Origin: Aplectana chamaeleonis
Lineage: Eukaryota; Nematoda; Chromadorea; Rhabditida; Cosmocercidae
Assembly (NCBI GenBank): GCA_029168955.1
Contig: JAPDOI010000172.1
Location: forward strand, 372,001-436,000
DNA: 64,000 nucleotides
Direction: 5' to 3'
Of this stretch, positions 33,955-44,834 are shown piece by piece (within the stretch, counting starts at the first letter, position 1; each line of letters starts with the position of its first letter). Position numbers and translations under genes: made by a program. The notes below the pieces were generated by a model, which was given only the letters and a program-made list of their open reading frames with translations, searched no databases and had not been told where the DNA came from.

Positions 33955-34797
33955 AAGGACATCAGCTAAACGCGCGGCTTCAGCCATAGTAGCGTGAGTA
34001 GAAAATTAGCACCATAGTTTCGAGCAAAGCTGAGTTTTAGCGACTTCTTTAAATCAAGGGAAAGGCGCGGAACGCGTCCTTGCGGGCTTTCTAACCAAAT
34101 CCGACAAACGATATTGTATATACAGAATTTCTGCTGACGCGAACTACGCCGGCAAGAAAGAATCGAAAATACCAGCGTGATCAGTGCCGACTGTACTTGC
34201 CCTTGTAACAGATGTCAAATGCGAATTTTCTAGAGAGGGAAGTCATTTAACCGCCATTCCCCATAACTTTTGAGGTTTTTAAGACAGGGTTTCCAGCATT
34301 TCCAGCGATAAACGAAGCGACGCAGTTTTTACCATCAGAATCGACCGAAATTCGATTTGCGTGGTATGCAGTGTCGCTTCCGCTGGTCGCCTCAGGTATG
34401 GTCTCGGCCGAAAAAAATAACTTACCAACACCGCTCCTTTAAATCGCTTCGTCTCTGAGTAGCTTGTGATCACAGTGGCCCACCCAAGAGCGTCTACAAT
34501 ATAGACAAGTTTTTTGTGCTCTGTACTTCCTTCCTACGACAAGCTTGCAGCTCCCGTCAGTGTTGACTAACCTATATTTAGAGAAATCTCGATTGCTTCA
34601 CAGTAGCGATAAAGTCCAGGCAACCCATCAATTCAGGCGGGGTCAAGAAGCGCGACTTCTGAATCGGAGCAAGTGTGTTGCGGGAACAGTTTTCAGCACA
34701 TCGCTTGCACAGCTGCAGGATCTCAAGAGGTATTACTTCTATATAACGTGAACCCTCAGATACCCACCTACTTTCTCCGAACCGTTTTTTCAGTATT
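33955..34797. other. Unassigned region
   Basis: A family R-like end (AGTGCCGACTGTACTTGC) occurs near 34185. Nothing else supportable. Confidence 0.35.
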
Positions 34798-35772
34798 TTC
34801 AAGGCAGTGTTCACGATGATTTCCCTGCCCGAGTTTTTTTCACATAAAACAATGCGTTGGCCTCCAAGTGTAACGATAATTACGGAGGACCGGCGAGAAA
34901 CGCATTATGACGTCGTATTTCAATGACATTTTTCTATAACATGGACTAGTTGTCCGGTTGAATGAACATGTTCATGGTGGTTGTCACCGGTGGAAAATCG
35001 GGTCAATAGGAAAAAGAAGAATATTTCATGTAGAGCAAGATTATTCAGGACCCTAAGGAAGGAACAGAGCAATAGAGAGTAGAGAATTGCGAAGGACGAG
35101 TCCACAAAAGATTTCATTGTCCCAACAAACATTTCCTGTGATACTTAAAGGCACAGTCCAACCTCAGAATCGTTTTTCTGATTTTCTGCCTATCTTGAAA
35201 GAGGTCCCACACTGATTCCAATGATGCCTTTGGAATCGTTAAAGGCCTACTGGGAACAGAGTTATGGCCACTCAAAAAAATGAGCTACGGAAGCATGGTG
35301 GACGAGTTGTCCGAGGCTTGTAACTTTCGTAATTTGCAACCTATGTATGCGAGCCGACCTGAATAGTAAGAGAGGCTGAGAATGAAGAGAAAAACGGGGC
35401 TATTGTTCGGAAACCATCGCTCATCTCGCCACTGTTGAGCTCTAAAGATTGTAAAAGTGGCGTGCCAAAATGGCTTCCCGATGTGGGCTCCCCAGGGTGG
35501 CTTCCTCCCATATCTCGCTTACTCGGAGAAATCGAGAGCGCGCACTTGGCAGGTGTTATAGATGGTGGGTCCACTTCACAAATATGGGGAAATCTCAGAG
35601 TTCGTCCCTGAGCCTGGACTGTGCCTATAAAAGGCGGGGTGATTCTCAAGGATTTCGTGTATTTTTGGTGCGTTGATCTCAATTTCTACGTTATTTTAGT
35701 TCTAACCGGGGGCCACTTAATTAAGATAGCGAATAATCTCAAAATGGAAGATTATCGTGAGCACTGTCTTCA
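34798..35772 (+). mobile_element. TTAA-E element, copy 2, interrupted
   Basis: Left end TTCAAGGCAGTGTTCACGAT, right end TTATCGTGAGCACTGTCTTCA. Interior as copy 1 (GCGTTGGCC, GGACTAGTTGTCCGGTTG, GGTGGTTGTCACCGGTG) until ATACTTAA, where a D element is inserted. It resumes at AAGGCGGGGTGATTCTC. Confidence 0.8.
35145..35630 (+). mobile_element. TTAA-D element nested in E
   Basis: TTAA at 35145-35148 and its mutated partner ATAA at 35627-35630. Ends AAGGCACAGTCCAACCTC and GCCTGGACTGTGCCTATAA. GTGGACGAGTTGTCCGAGG at about 35297. E copy 1 shows the empty site as GAGAGTAAATAGGCGGGG. Confidence 0.85.
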
Positions 35773-35823
35773 GAGGAATGAGGCTCACCATAAAAAACCG
35801 TATTATAGTTTTTGATATTCTGG

Positions 35824-36317
35824 TTAAAGGCAGTGTTCACGATAAAAATCGTTTTTCTGTTTTTCCACCTATCTTGAAAACGGCCCCATACTGATTCCAA
35901 TGATGTCTCTGAAATCGTACAAGACCTTCTGGGAACGGAGTTATGGTCCCTCGAAATATGAGCTAAGGAAACATGGTGGACGAGTTTTCCGAGGCTTGTA
36001 ACTTCCGTCTTTTGCAGCCGATGTATGCGAGCTGACCTGAGTAAAGAGAGAAGTTGAGAATGAAGGGAAGAACGGGGCTAATGATTGGAAATCATCGCTC
36101 ATCTCACGATCTCGAGCATTCATTTGTTCACGTCGGTGGGCGTGTGATGCGCTTTTGGGGTTTTCAATGCGCTCGAAGTTGCAACTTCGGGCTCTTTTGG
36201 GGCTCTTCCTGGCTCGTTTTCATGTGTTCTTTCGACGTCAACGTTACAGTGTGCCCTTCCACTACCCATTCCTGGTGGAACCTGAAACACATTTTTTATC
36301 GTGAACACTGCCTTTAA
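35824..36317 (+). mobile_element. TTAA-B element nested in H
   Basis: TTAA at 35824-35827 and 36314-36317, consensus ends and interior. H copy 1 shows the uninterrupted site near 48735. This is the most consensus-like B copy together with 61104. Confidence 0.9.
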
Positions 36318-36412
36318 GTAAGTACACTAAGAAGAGGTTAATAGGAAAAAGACACCACAGAACAATCAAATACCGGAGAAAAAAGTGTAGAGAAATCTCT
36401 CAAAAATTAATT

Positions 36413-36676
36413 ATGCCTGTCTCCGTATTTCAACGACGTCAGGTTCGATGCGTTCTATGCAAGGAGACTGCGTACAAAGCTGGCGTTGGGAAAATGGTTT
36501 TGCGCTCCAAAATTCTTAGGTAAGGACTTTCATTTCTGTTTCTTGCGCCGAAAATTCTTTAAAAAATAAGAGGGGTTAATGTTCACGCTGGGGTGTTTTA
36601 GCCCTTCGCGATGAAGAATATTCGAAAATTCGGTGTATGCTGGTACGGTAACACGAGTTCAGGACAACTGTTATAG
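36413..36676 (+). pseudogene. Two-exon mini-frame of family H, frame lost
   Basis: ATG at 36413 opens 35 codons ending at a strong donor (CTTAG|GTAAGG, intron from 36520). The exon contains a Cys-x2-Cys pair (CVLC) after an Arg-rich stretch. An acceptor TGTTTTAG ends at 36601, giving an 82-bp intron; the downstream segment keeps GGACAACTGTTATAG, as in H copy 1. Joining the two segments here shifts frame, so this copy would not read through. No domain family is assigned; the CxxC pair could be half of a zinc-binding motif, which is speculative. Confidence 0.35.
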
Positions 36677-36838
36677 GACGTGGCGGGGTGGCCCAATGGG
36701 TCGGTTGGCCCACGGGATTTCAACCCACTTACAAACCCTTTTTAGTCGCACTTCCGTTCTTATTCATCTTAGAAGGACACAAAGCTGACGTTCTAGCCAA
36801 AAAACGGTCACCTTTTTTAATCGTGAACAGTGCCTCAA

Positions 36839-37329
36839 AATGCTTGGTCAACAAAATCCACTTCCTCTAGGCAAAAATGAAACTTTAGCTAGTATGAAAA
36901 GATGGTCACGGTAGGCATTCTAGTCCAAAAATCTAACCTCACAATCATATCCTCTTTCTTTAAACTTGCAATAGTTCATTACCTTTCCGCCTCCTGTCTG
37001 TAGCGATTTCTGAACCCAAGCCCGTCAAACACTGAAGAAATGGTTGCAGAAGACAACAAAGGTACCCGTCAGAGCATTAGAGACGGAGAATTCGTCGAAT
37101 AGCATAATGAGGATCAGCGCAGAAATCACACATGATGGGCGTAAACAAAAAGTAGACAAAGTGAACCAATGTTCAGTAGGCAATCAACCTCGTTAGCGGC
37201 GTAAAATTTCTCAGGCCTCCCTGAAAAACAAACCCTGAAAGGGTCGAAATCGCATTGAACTCGAAGAAGCTGGGCTCGCCGGCTAGATGTGCCGGGGGTA
37301 ACCATCGGAAAGTGGGATCTATGTACCTA
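36839..37329. other. Unassigned region
   Basis: Nothing supportable recognised. Confidence 0.4.
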
Positions 37330-37474
37330 CAGTCGGCATGGATCCTAAAGATACTTTGCGTTCATTTTTGATGGTTGGCGTAAACTCGGTACCATGTGTT
37401 ATAGCCTAGGTGCACCAGGTTTGCGCCAAATTTTATTGGAAAAAGCAAGGTATCACTAGGATCCATGCCGACCG
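37330..37474. mobile_element. TA-R palindromic MITE, copy 2
   Basis: 145 bp, ends CAGTCGGCATGGATCCTAAA and TAGGATCCATGCCGACCG with TA on both sides. Arms include GATACTTTGCG and GGCGTAAACTCGGT. Confidence 0.8.
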
Positions 37475-39060
37475 TACCTCTTTGGTTGTGGACGCAGAAC
37501 GTTGAGGGAGGGATTGTCCGAAGTATCGGTCTATCCCATTCAAGCGAAGTGGTCCCGAGTGGATTACAGACTCAGATGACGGGAGAATTCTTCCTTCGAT
37601 GTGTCTCGCGCCTGCAGCCTTGCTTCAGGTACCACACACAACTTTCCAGTGCATTTCCTTGTCCTCAAAAATTTTTTGCACTCGTTTTTTTTTTTGCTAT
37701 TCGCTCATTGTTCATCCGAGCAATTTAGTTGTGTGCACCTATCAATGCAAACATGGACGAGTTCACGCACCGCTAAACATTCTCATCGCTGCGCTTCCTG
37801 CCCTCAATAGCCCCGCTGTCGTCATTTTAGTCCACTCTCTGCTCATGAGGCCATCAAAAATTAGCAGGACTCAATTTCACCGAATAACCCACCCTTCGTC
37901 TCACTTTTCTAAGAAATTCTATTGCATTCACATTTTAACAGTGTTTTGAAATGCTACATCATGGGTTTTTCTCACTGATAAGCCCATGTTGTTATTCTGT
38001 GTAAGTGTGAAAATTCTAGCGTACTTTTGGAACAATAAGCCACATGCAGCTATAATAAGTTTTAAGGCATGAGAACAGCTGCAAACGGATTACTGTCCCG
38101 CAAAAGTGTATGAATGGTGCACACGGTCGTCTCATAAATTCTTGTCTAGTCAGTGAACTGCAGTTGCATTTTTTGACGGCCATTGTTTTCGGGCGATGCT
38201 GTTGGAACAGCTGTGATAAATTCAATTCTTTACAACTCACGATTTGTATGAAGAGGACCGTCCTAATGAAATGTCCATCGACAGGATGCGAAAAGAGTTC
38301 GGGTCAAGGGACACGCTTCTTTCATGAGGAAGCCCAGAAATAAATCCTACTTTCGAAGCCAAATTTATCCTGTTCTATCGCGCGCTTGTGCTGAGCGAGG
38401 GGAGAGACATGGAGAAAGAGTGAGAGAGAAGAAGATGCAGCGTACGCACGGCCGCACGCGTTAACTGAAGCAAATTTTGCTCCAAATTAGAGGATTGTCG
38501 GTACCGTTCTTAAGAAAATCGGTAATTGTTTCAGAAAAGAAATCAAGTTGTCCGCTTTTTCTGAGAGGTTTTTTCACGATTAATCGTGGAATGTTTCTTA
38601 TATTTAATTTTCCATTCATTTTCAGATCGCGTGTTGTTTCCATGCTCAGCATGTCACCACGCTTTGAGTTTCGCCCACTCAATATATTAATTAACGTGAC
38701 AAATCCTCTATTCATATAGTACATGGCCCACTTGTTGGGCCCATGATGGCGCCACTTGTCTTCTAGGAGTGACGAGAGCTAACAAGGCGACCATCAATGT
38801 TTCGCAAGACGTTTTTCGGAAGACGTCACTGAGGTTCCATCACTGTGTTTTCAGCAAAATTTTCAAGCAGTAGATTGTTGTCTTTGTCTAGCTCATTTAA
38901 AAGAGAGTTCACCCTGCGAGTTCGGCACCAAAGTATGACTACTTCTCTAAAAAGGGTGGGTATGAAATTTCACGAAGACTATGAGTGCCACCAGCGTCGC
39001 GTTCATGAGTACTGTGGTAGCCTGCGCTAGCTCCAGTGGTGAACATTACGAGTTGCTTCC
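37475..39060. other. Unassigned region
   Basis: Contains a CTTGTGCTGAGCGAGGGGAG segment at 38385 related to 8310. The frames at 37465-37949 and 38110-38343 have no supporting features. Confidence 0.4.
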
Positions 39061-39077
39061 AAACACTCACTTACGAG

Positions 39078-39348
39078 TACTAGGATGCCGTGGAATTTTC
39101 CTACTTTCTCCTCTGAAACTGTGAGAGTACTGCCGCATTGTCTGAGCCCGAGAAATTTTGGAAAAGTTCGCGGACAAGCCCTCGGAGCTCCCCCCGTTCA
39201 CACCAAAATTGCTGCGTGATCGCCTTCCACCGGTCGAACTCGTCACTCCGTGCTTGTACAACCCGAGAATCCGCTTGACCCCCTTCTGCCCTAGGGCCAC
39301 AACTGTGCCGACACAACCTTCCCGGAATACCTTACTGTTTAAGTCCAT
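39078..39348 (-). CDS. Possible exon, unrecognised product
   Basis: On the minus strand ATG at 39348 opens about 90 codons, read until a strong donor-like CTC|GTAAGTGAG at about 39078, immediately before the frame's stop. GATTTGTAG just upstream of the ATG is a weak acceptor or trans-splice candidate. A second minus frame (39101-39316) looks equally protein-like (FDRWKAITQQFW, LVRELFQNF), so a frameshifted old gene is also possible. The plus strand is open here too, which warns of composition bias. No family recognised. Confidence 0.2.
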
Positions 39349-39585
39349 TCCCTACAAATCTTTGACTTCATCACGTTCTCAGAGGAGCGACATCTACCAC
39401 TCATGCCATCGTGTACTGCGGTGGCATCTTGAGAGGCGACAGTGGTTTACGATTCAGCCTATCCAAAGGATTGCACCAGCGATTGGCACGAGGGTGGGTC
39501 TCTTAATGCCCCGTTTAGAGTTGGGCTGCTATTTTCGCATTTTGTATGCGGAGTATGAGAGAAGAACATAAAAGGTACTTGCAGC

Positions 39586-39761
39586 ATGTTGGCGGGAAAG
39601 CTGTGCCAGACATTCCGAAGATATGGGAGGCCTAATGTAACGGAATTCCACCAGTCATGTACCACAAATTTTTCGCCGCGATTCCACACTGAAGGACTCG
39701 CTCGCAATCCAGCGCAACTGTTAAAAATCGATATGGCGCAAATCGAAACTCCGTTCTTCAG
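39586..39761 (+). CDS. Possible first exon with mitochondrial-type N-terminus
   Basis: TACTTGCAG, an acceptor or trans-splice candidate, lies one base before ATG 39586. The frame runs about 58 codons to a possible donor (TTCAG|GTTTTT) at 39762. The first 30 residues are basic with no Asp or Glu before position 20 (MLAGKLCQTFRRYGR), as in mitochondrial presequences. A TTAA-I element starts 100 bp downstream. Product not recognised; chance remains likely. Confidence 0.18.
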
Positions 39762-39863
39762 GTTTTTCATGCAAGTCGGGATTTTCCGAATCGGCGCTGC
39801 ACCAAAATTAAATATCTACAGTTCATTCAAAGCGATGGCTCTTCGAGCTGCTAAAATACTGCT

Positions 39864-40416
39864 TCAAGGCAGTGGTCATGATGAAAAACATTATCGAAAA
39901 AAAACTACAAAAATCAGCTTAGATCAAAAGCAGTTGAAAAACCATGAAGGTAAAGCGGTGAAAAACGTTCTAGAATTAGAATTTTTGGGGCCCAATTAAG
40001 CCAGTTCGTGCACACGTGCACAGCGCCGACCAAAAAGATCGCAGTCTCATGCCGAGAGGTCAAAAATCATCGACATTCAAAGGAATAAATAGATGCAAAT
40101 TTACCTAATGAAAACAGTTGAGCAATGAAAGAAAGCACTCCAGTCAACGTTTTTGACTAGATGTGTACATAAATCCGAAGGTTCATTGATTAAAATTCAA
40201 TTTAAAGCCAGCTGATGTTCTTGGTATTAGAGATCATCGATGCCGACGATGTGGAGTGGGCTCGTCCACCTTCGAAAGACAAGAAAGTTCAGGCTTCAAA
40301 GTTGCCCCAAAACAGCGGTTTTTTTGCCATTTTTCCTTACAGGTCCTACTACTGAAGACCCAGAAAAGGGTTTAGAGAGAAGATGTCAGCATATTTGATC
40401 GCGACCACTGCCTTCA
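39864..40416 (+). mobile_element. TTAA-I element, copy 2
   Basis: Ends TTCAAGGCAGTGGTCATGAT and GATCGCGACCACTGCCTTCAA. The interior shares GCAGTCTCATGCCGAG, AAATCATCGACATTCA, AGCCAGCTGATGTTCTTGG and GTGGGCTCGTCCACC with the copies at 14461 and 52567. Confidence 0.8.
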
Positions 40417-40599
40417 AATCCCAGAAAACTCCTGATAGTTAAGTGATATATAGTGGGCTGCATGCTTATTATCTCACGCTTGTTTTAAACGGTTTGAACA
40501 ATGAGAATGAAAAGAAAATGTTTCCGAATGTTTAATGCATTTTATGGCATGATCTTTGGTCACAAGTTATCACAAGGTACCTGAGTGAAATACAAACCT

Positions 40600-40890
40600 T
40601 AGGGGCTAGACAGAACTCGAACCTGCATCGCATCCCTTTCTGAGCGAGAGTGTTACCATTACACTTATGTGTACACTTATAGCCTCTCTCGCTCATTTGA
40701 TTCCGGGCCGAGGAAACAGAGGAACGGACGGCCATATCAAAAAACCATAGTGATAGGGAGATATTGACATGACAAGCCCGATAGGCCTTACTCCGATCGG
40801 CTCGAAATGAGTGAGAGAGGCCATACTCAATATATAAGATGTAACACTCTCGCTCGTAAAGCAATTCGATGCAGGCTCGTGTCCTACCTG
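40600..40890. repeat. Inverted pair of tRNA-like segments
   Basis: 40600-40665 read on the minus strand has a D-arm-like AGTG TAATGGTAA CACT, a CTCTCGCTCAGAAA loop region and GCAGGTTCGAGTTCTGT, a good T-arm with B-box. 40838-40895 on the plus strand repeats GTAACACTCTCGCTC, CGATGCAGG(T/C)TCG. Acceptor stems do not pair, so I call tRNA-derived relics (SINE-like) rather than tRNA genes. Confidence 0.4.
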
Positions 40891-40989
40891 ACCCAAAGGT
40901 TTCTAATCAGCTCGGCTAGTTTGTGATATCTGGAAGAGAAAATGTTTCAGGAAGCAGTTCTAGGAACTTAATAGCTTCATCATTCAGTC

Positions 40990-41184
40990 GTCTGTGACAC
41001 TGTGTAGAATAAGAATCCTCTCTCTTCTCCTGGCTCCTGCATTACTCAGGCCATTCCCGGCCCAGAGCAGCACCGGGCAGGAGTCGGAGCCACATGACAG
41101 TTTTGTTCATTCCCCGAATGACCTTGCTGTTCAGGCAAACTGGGGGAGCCCGGACAGCAGTCTTAACTACACAACTATACATCT
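40990..41184 (+). CDS. Possible internal exon, unrecognised product
   Basis: Flanked by an acceptor-like TCATTCAG (ending 40988) and a donor-like CATCT|GTAAGAG (41185). The about 65-codon frame is open throughout and more GC-rich than the surroundings. It starts with a hydrophobic stretch (ILSLLLAPALL) followed by a hydrophilic Ser/Glu/Asp-rich part, so a signal peptide or membrane segment is possible. No family recognised and no neighbouring exons found. Confidence 0.25.
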
Positions 41185-41254
41185 GTAAGAGTATGAAGAA
41201 TCATGTAAAAACACATGGAAACTGAAAAGAATAAAGAAGGATAAATACTCACGT

Positions 41255-41370
41255 AATGAGCTGACCGGCTACTGCAGTTCCTGAAACTCGTCCGACTCGA
41301 GACGGGTGCGGCCGCAAAGCGTGCGACTACGCAATAGCGGACTGGAAATTGACCCGGAGAAGTACAGAAT
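41255..41370 (-). repeat. TA-O MITE fragment
   Basis: GTGCGGCCGCAAAGCGTGCG and GCGGACTGGAAATTGACCCGG are the reverse complement of the left arm of O at 44912. No termini. Confidence 0.55.
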
Positions 41371-41447
41371 GTATTCTTCATCTTTTTGCCAAGAGGCAAG
41401 CCTATTTTCTCGGCTGAGACTAAATAGCAAACGGTATGAATGAGACC

Positions 41448-42357
41448 TTGAAATCAGTGTTCACGATGATAAAAGTTTTTGGAAAACCGCTGAGAACTGT
41501 TTTGTTTGAAAACAGCTGAAAAACTGGAAAGGCTACGCAGCGAAAAAGGCGCTAAAACGGAGTTAAAGAAGGCACAAACTCTGCCAATAGAAGTTTGAGT
41601 TTCAGTTTCAGGAAGATTTTTTTTCTACAAAAAACAACTTCAAATGTGATCGTGTTACTAGAAATTTAAACAGAGGAGCGCCAAAAAGGCCAACTCGACG
41701 ATCAGAATTCATTGATTGTATATTAGTTTTAAGCCAGCTGATGACCCCTGATACAACAAAACATCGATGCCGGGCACTGGACTCGTCCACCAGCAGAAAT
41801 CAGTTTTTTAGATGGCTAAATTCTCCTCAATTGGGGCTTTGGTCTGCAGTTTCTTTGGAATTGGTCGCAGTACACTAAACAAAATTAGACTCTAATAAGG
41901 GAAGCTCATCGAATCGTTAACACTACGTTAATGTTTTCTGGCTAATTCTTGTTTTTCCAGTTTCTCAGCCTCATTAGTTCCTCATTTTGGCCTAGGGCGA
42001 AATCCACTCATGCGTGAATATAGATCAACGGCTGCGATGGCCCGAGGAAGCTGGCGAGAGCACTTAGATATGAATGAAAAACGTTTTCGAGAGCTCACCG
42101 CGCTGCAATCGTGCTCACCGCCTATCGCCATTGTCTTTTAGTCTCATAATGTTTTCAGCTTCGCCTACGCTCCTTGTCATTCTCCGTTTTTCTAGAATAT
42201 TAGGGCTACAAGTTATCAAAATGTTAATTCGTTAACTCAAAAACTTTCAGTATTCTCGCAATCATGCTCTGAAAAACTTCGGACTTCGTCCAATAATATT
42301 AGGGTGAAGTCATTATTACTAATAACAGCATTCGAACCTTTCACAAAATTTTCCCTA
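41448..42357. other. Degraded TTAA-type left end and unassigned sequence
   Basis: TTGAAATCAGTGTTCACGATGA at 41448 is a left terminus. CAGCTGATGACCCC and TGGACTCGTCCACC near 41735-41790 resemble family I. No right terminus found before the F element. Confidence 0.45.
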
Positions 42358-42862
42358 TTAAAGGCAGCAGACACGCTCAAAAATTATACCGATTTTATGA
42401 CATAAATCGGAGGTTTGAGCCTGTTAGTATGCGGAACTAACGAAAAAACCAACGAAAACTGTATGAAAATAGAGGAATAGCTGTTGTTTTTGTTATCAGG
42501 TGAAAGTGGACGAGTTTTACGGCGCGCGGTTGAAACAGCCAATATTAGCGACAAAACGGTTGAGATAGCTAAGCCAATACACCTTTCCAGCTTGTACCAG
42601 AACATTACCTTCGTTGGAAGCATCAAAGTGCAGCCAAAGCGACCGTATTCTAACGATCAATCTGGACGAGTTTGTATTTTGGGGCGGGGTTGTCGAAGCT
42701 CAGGGGCGGGGTTGCAGAAATTGTTCGATTTGCATTGCCCAAGTTCAATAGTCTTGACTCGTTTTTGACGCTTCCAACGGCGTGAGCATTCTACTAGGGT
42801 CCATATGATCCTAGTAACGTAGTTATCTCAACAACTTTTTCGAGCGTGTCTGCTGCCTTTAA
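42358..42862 (+). mobile_element. TTAA-F element, copy 3
   Basis: TTAA at 42358-42361 and 42859-42862, consensus F ends, GTGGACGAGTTTTACGGCG at about 42506, uninterrupted TCTACTAGGGTCC site at about 42790. Confidence 0.85.
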
Positions 42863-42872
42863 TAATGTTTGT

Positions 42873-43853
42873 TTAAGACATGATATGCGCAAAAACCGTG
42901 TCTTATTTTTTCGTGCTTTTGCGCTGGCAGTTCTATGAGATACATGATAATAGTGAAAAAGCCCAACAAAACGCTCAAGTTTCTGAAAAAATCTCGTTTT
43001 TTAATCGTCTCGCATCATTCACTTCCCAGCCCTTCCGTCAATTTCTATGTGTCAGTTGCAATACATCGGAAGTTTTTCTCAGACGCCGGAAGTGTGTTTT
43101 TTAGCTTTAACCTCATTAGGTGAGGCAAGTTCGGACGTTGGAATTTCCAGAGATAAAAATTTGAAATAGAGGGTCGTCTGCGCTTATGATGGCGCTTCTG
43201 TTCCTCAAGGTAGATGACTGGTGAAAACTAGTTGCAGATCCTCAGTTCTAACCACTCCAACTTCAGAACCATACCTTTTTCACGAGCGAAACTTTACCGG
43301 TGTGGTCCACCTGGCTGATTCATGACATTGATCCTGAAAAATGGTAAGTGGATTGCAGCGCGGACAATGTTTTTAGCGGCATCGTCCATGCTGAAGACCA
43401 TATATTTTAGTTTATAATGTTTTTGTATAGCTTGGCGTCTGTAGGGAACGAAAATGGTGAAAGAGCCGCTGAAAAACCTCGATTCGTAAAGAAAAACCAG
43501 TTTGAATTCACTGTTAAATTGAATTTGAATTTAGCGCTAAAATCGATTTCGAAGTTTCTCTGCGTTCTGAGCCCTGGTCATTGCCATTTTTGAGGGTTTC
43601 CTGCATGAGGAATTCGAGTCATAAATGTTTTCCATGTTGTTGGATGACCGCATCAACATCTAAGGAAAGAGTGCTATATGATCGACCCAGAAGTGCTAGA
43701 TGATCGACTCCAGAGCAGTTTTCAGGTGGCCATAACTTTTATGGTGCACATTTTCAAAGCCTCAAGTTTCGTGGGTGATGTTTGCTAATCCCAATGTACA
43801 ATGATTGTACACAAAAAATTGGAAGTGATTTCCAGCGCGGACGATGCCTTTAA
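42873..43853 (+). mobile_element. TTAA-C element, copy 2
   Basis: Left end decayed (TTAAGACATGATATGCGC). Right end TTCCAGCGCGGACGATGCCTTTAA shares its TTAA with the D element. GGCGCTTCTGTTCCTC and TAGATGATCGAC blocks match the copy at 4848. Two TAGATGA...CGAC blocks occur in tandem near 43680. Confidence 0.6.
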
Positions 43854-44356
43854 AGGCACAGTCCAAGCTCAGGGACGAAACCTGGGATTTTCACATGATT
43901 GTGTAGTAGACCCACCCCATATAGCCCCCTGCCAAATGCGAGCTCTCAATTTCTCCGAATAAGCGAGATATAGGAGGAAGCCACCCTGGGGCGCCCACAT
44001 CCGGAAGCCACTTTGGCACGCCCCTTTTACGATATTTCGAGCTCAACAGCGGCGAGATGAATGATGGTGCCCGACCAGTAGCCCCGTTCTTCCCCTTCAT
44101 TCTCAGCCTCTCTCTTTGTTCAGGTCGGTTCGCGTACATCGGGTGCAAATGACGGAAGTTACGAGTCTCGGACAACTCGTCCACCATGCTTCCGTAGCAC
44201 AATTTTTGAGGAACCATAACTTCGTTTTTAGGGGGTCTTCCACGATTCCAGAGACGTCATTCGAATCAGCTTGAGACCGTTCGAATCAGCTTGAGACCGT
44301 TTTCAAGATAGGCAGAAAAACAGAACAACGATTCTGAGTTCGGACTATGCCTTCAA
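43850..44356 (-). mobile_element. TTAA-D element, copy 3 (inverted)
   Basis: TTAA at 43850; right end degraded to TCAA. The interior is the reverse complement of D (GGACAACTCGTCCACC at about 44172). A 19-base segment, GTTCGAATCAGCTTGAGACC, is duplicated in tandem near 44262-44299. Confidence 0.8.
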
Positions 44357-44834
44357 GGCCTGTTCATCATAGTTCTTCGAGGAAATATTTCAGGGATTCT
44401 CCACACATTAGAAAGACCTTTGCACATCATACAGTCAGCACCACGGATGAGCGGAATTTCGAATTCCTGTCCCCGATGGTTTTTGGCCTTCCGATTTCCA
44501 AAAAAAGACTGAAAATACGGAAGAAATCGGAAATATCCATCAGATTAGAATTTTTTTCTTTCCAAATTCCTAAGGGGTTTTTTCGGGTGCTAAGTTTGAG
44601 CTTTTTATTTAGTTTTTTTTCACTTTTCACAGAGCCATGATTGATTGTTTTTACATGAAAATTCTTCAACAAAGAGAAATAAGCCCGAGTTTTTTGGTAG
44701 GCACAGCCGCCACGGAGGATCAAGAACCAATTTCCGATTTCCGATGGTTTTGGCGTTCCTATTTCCGAATTACGATTTCACATAATAAGAAGGGTCTTCC
44801 AATTGAGAAATTCAGATAAAAATTTTGCTTATCC
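44357..44834. other. Unassigned region
   Basis: Inverted similarity TTTCCGATT / AATCGGAAAT words around 44480-44770; no termini fixed, no gene. Confidence 0.4.

Larger units (their letters stand above)
35769..36838 (+). mobile_element. TTAA-H element, copy 2, interrupted
   Basis: The degraded left end abuts E copy 2 (CACCATAAAAAACCGTATTA aligns with the H copy at 48201); right end ATCGTGAACAGTGCCTCAA. It carries a full B element at 35824. It also holds an ATG-plus-splice-donor segment; see the pseudogene entry. Confidence 0.75.

Noticed and set aside
38268..38343. Cys/His-containing stretch as a THAP-type zinc finger
   Set aside because: Only a C-x4-C-like pair and FH are present; spacing does not fit and no downstream Cys or His follows before the stop.
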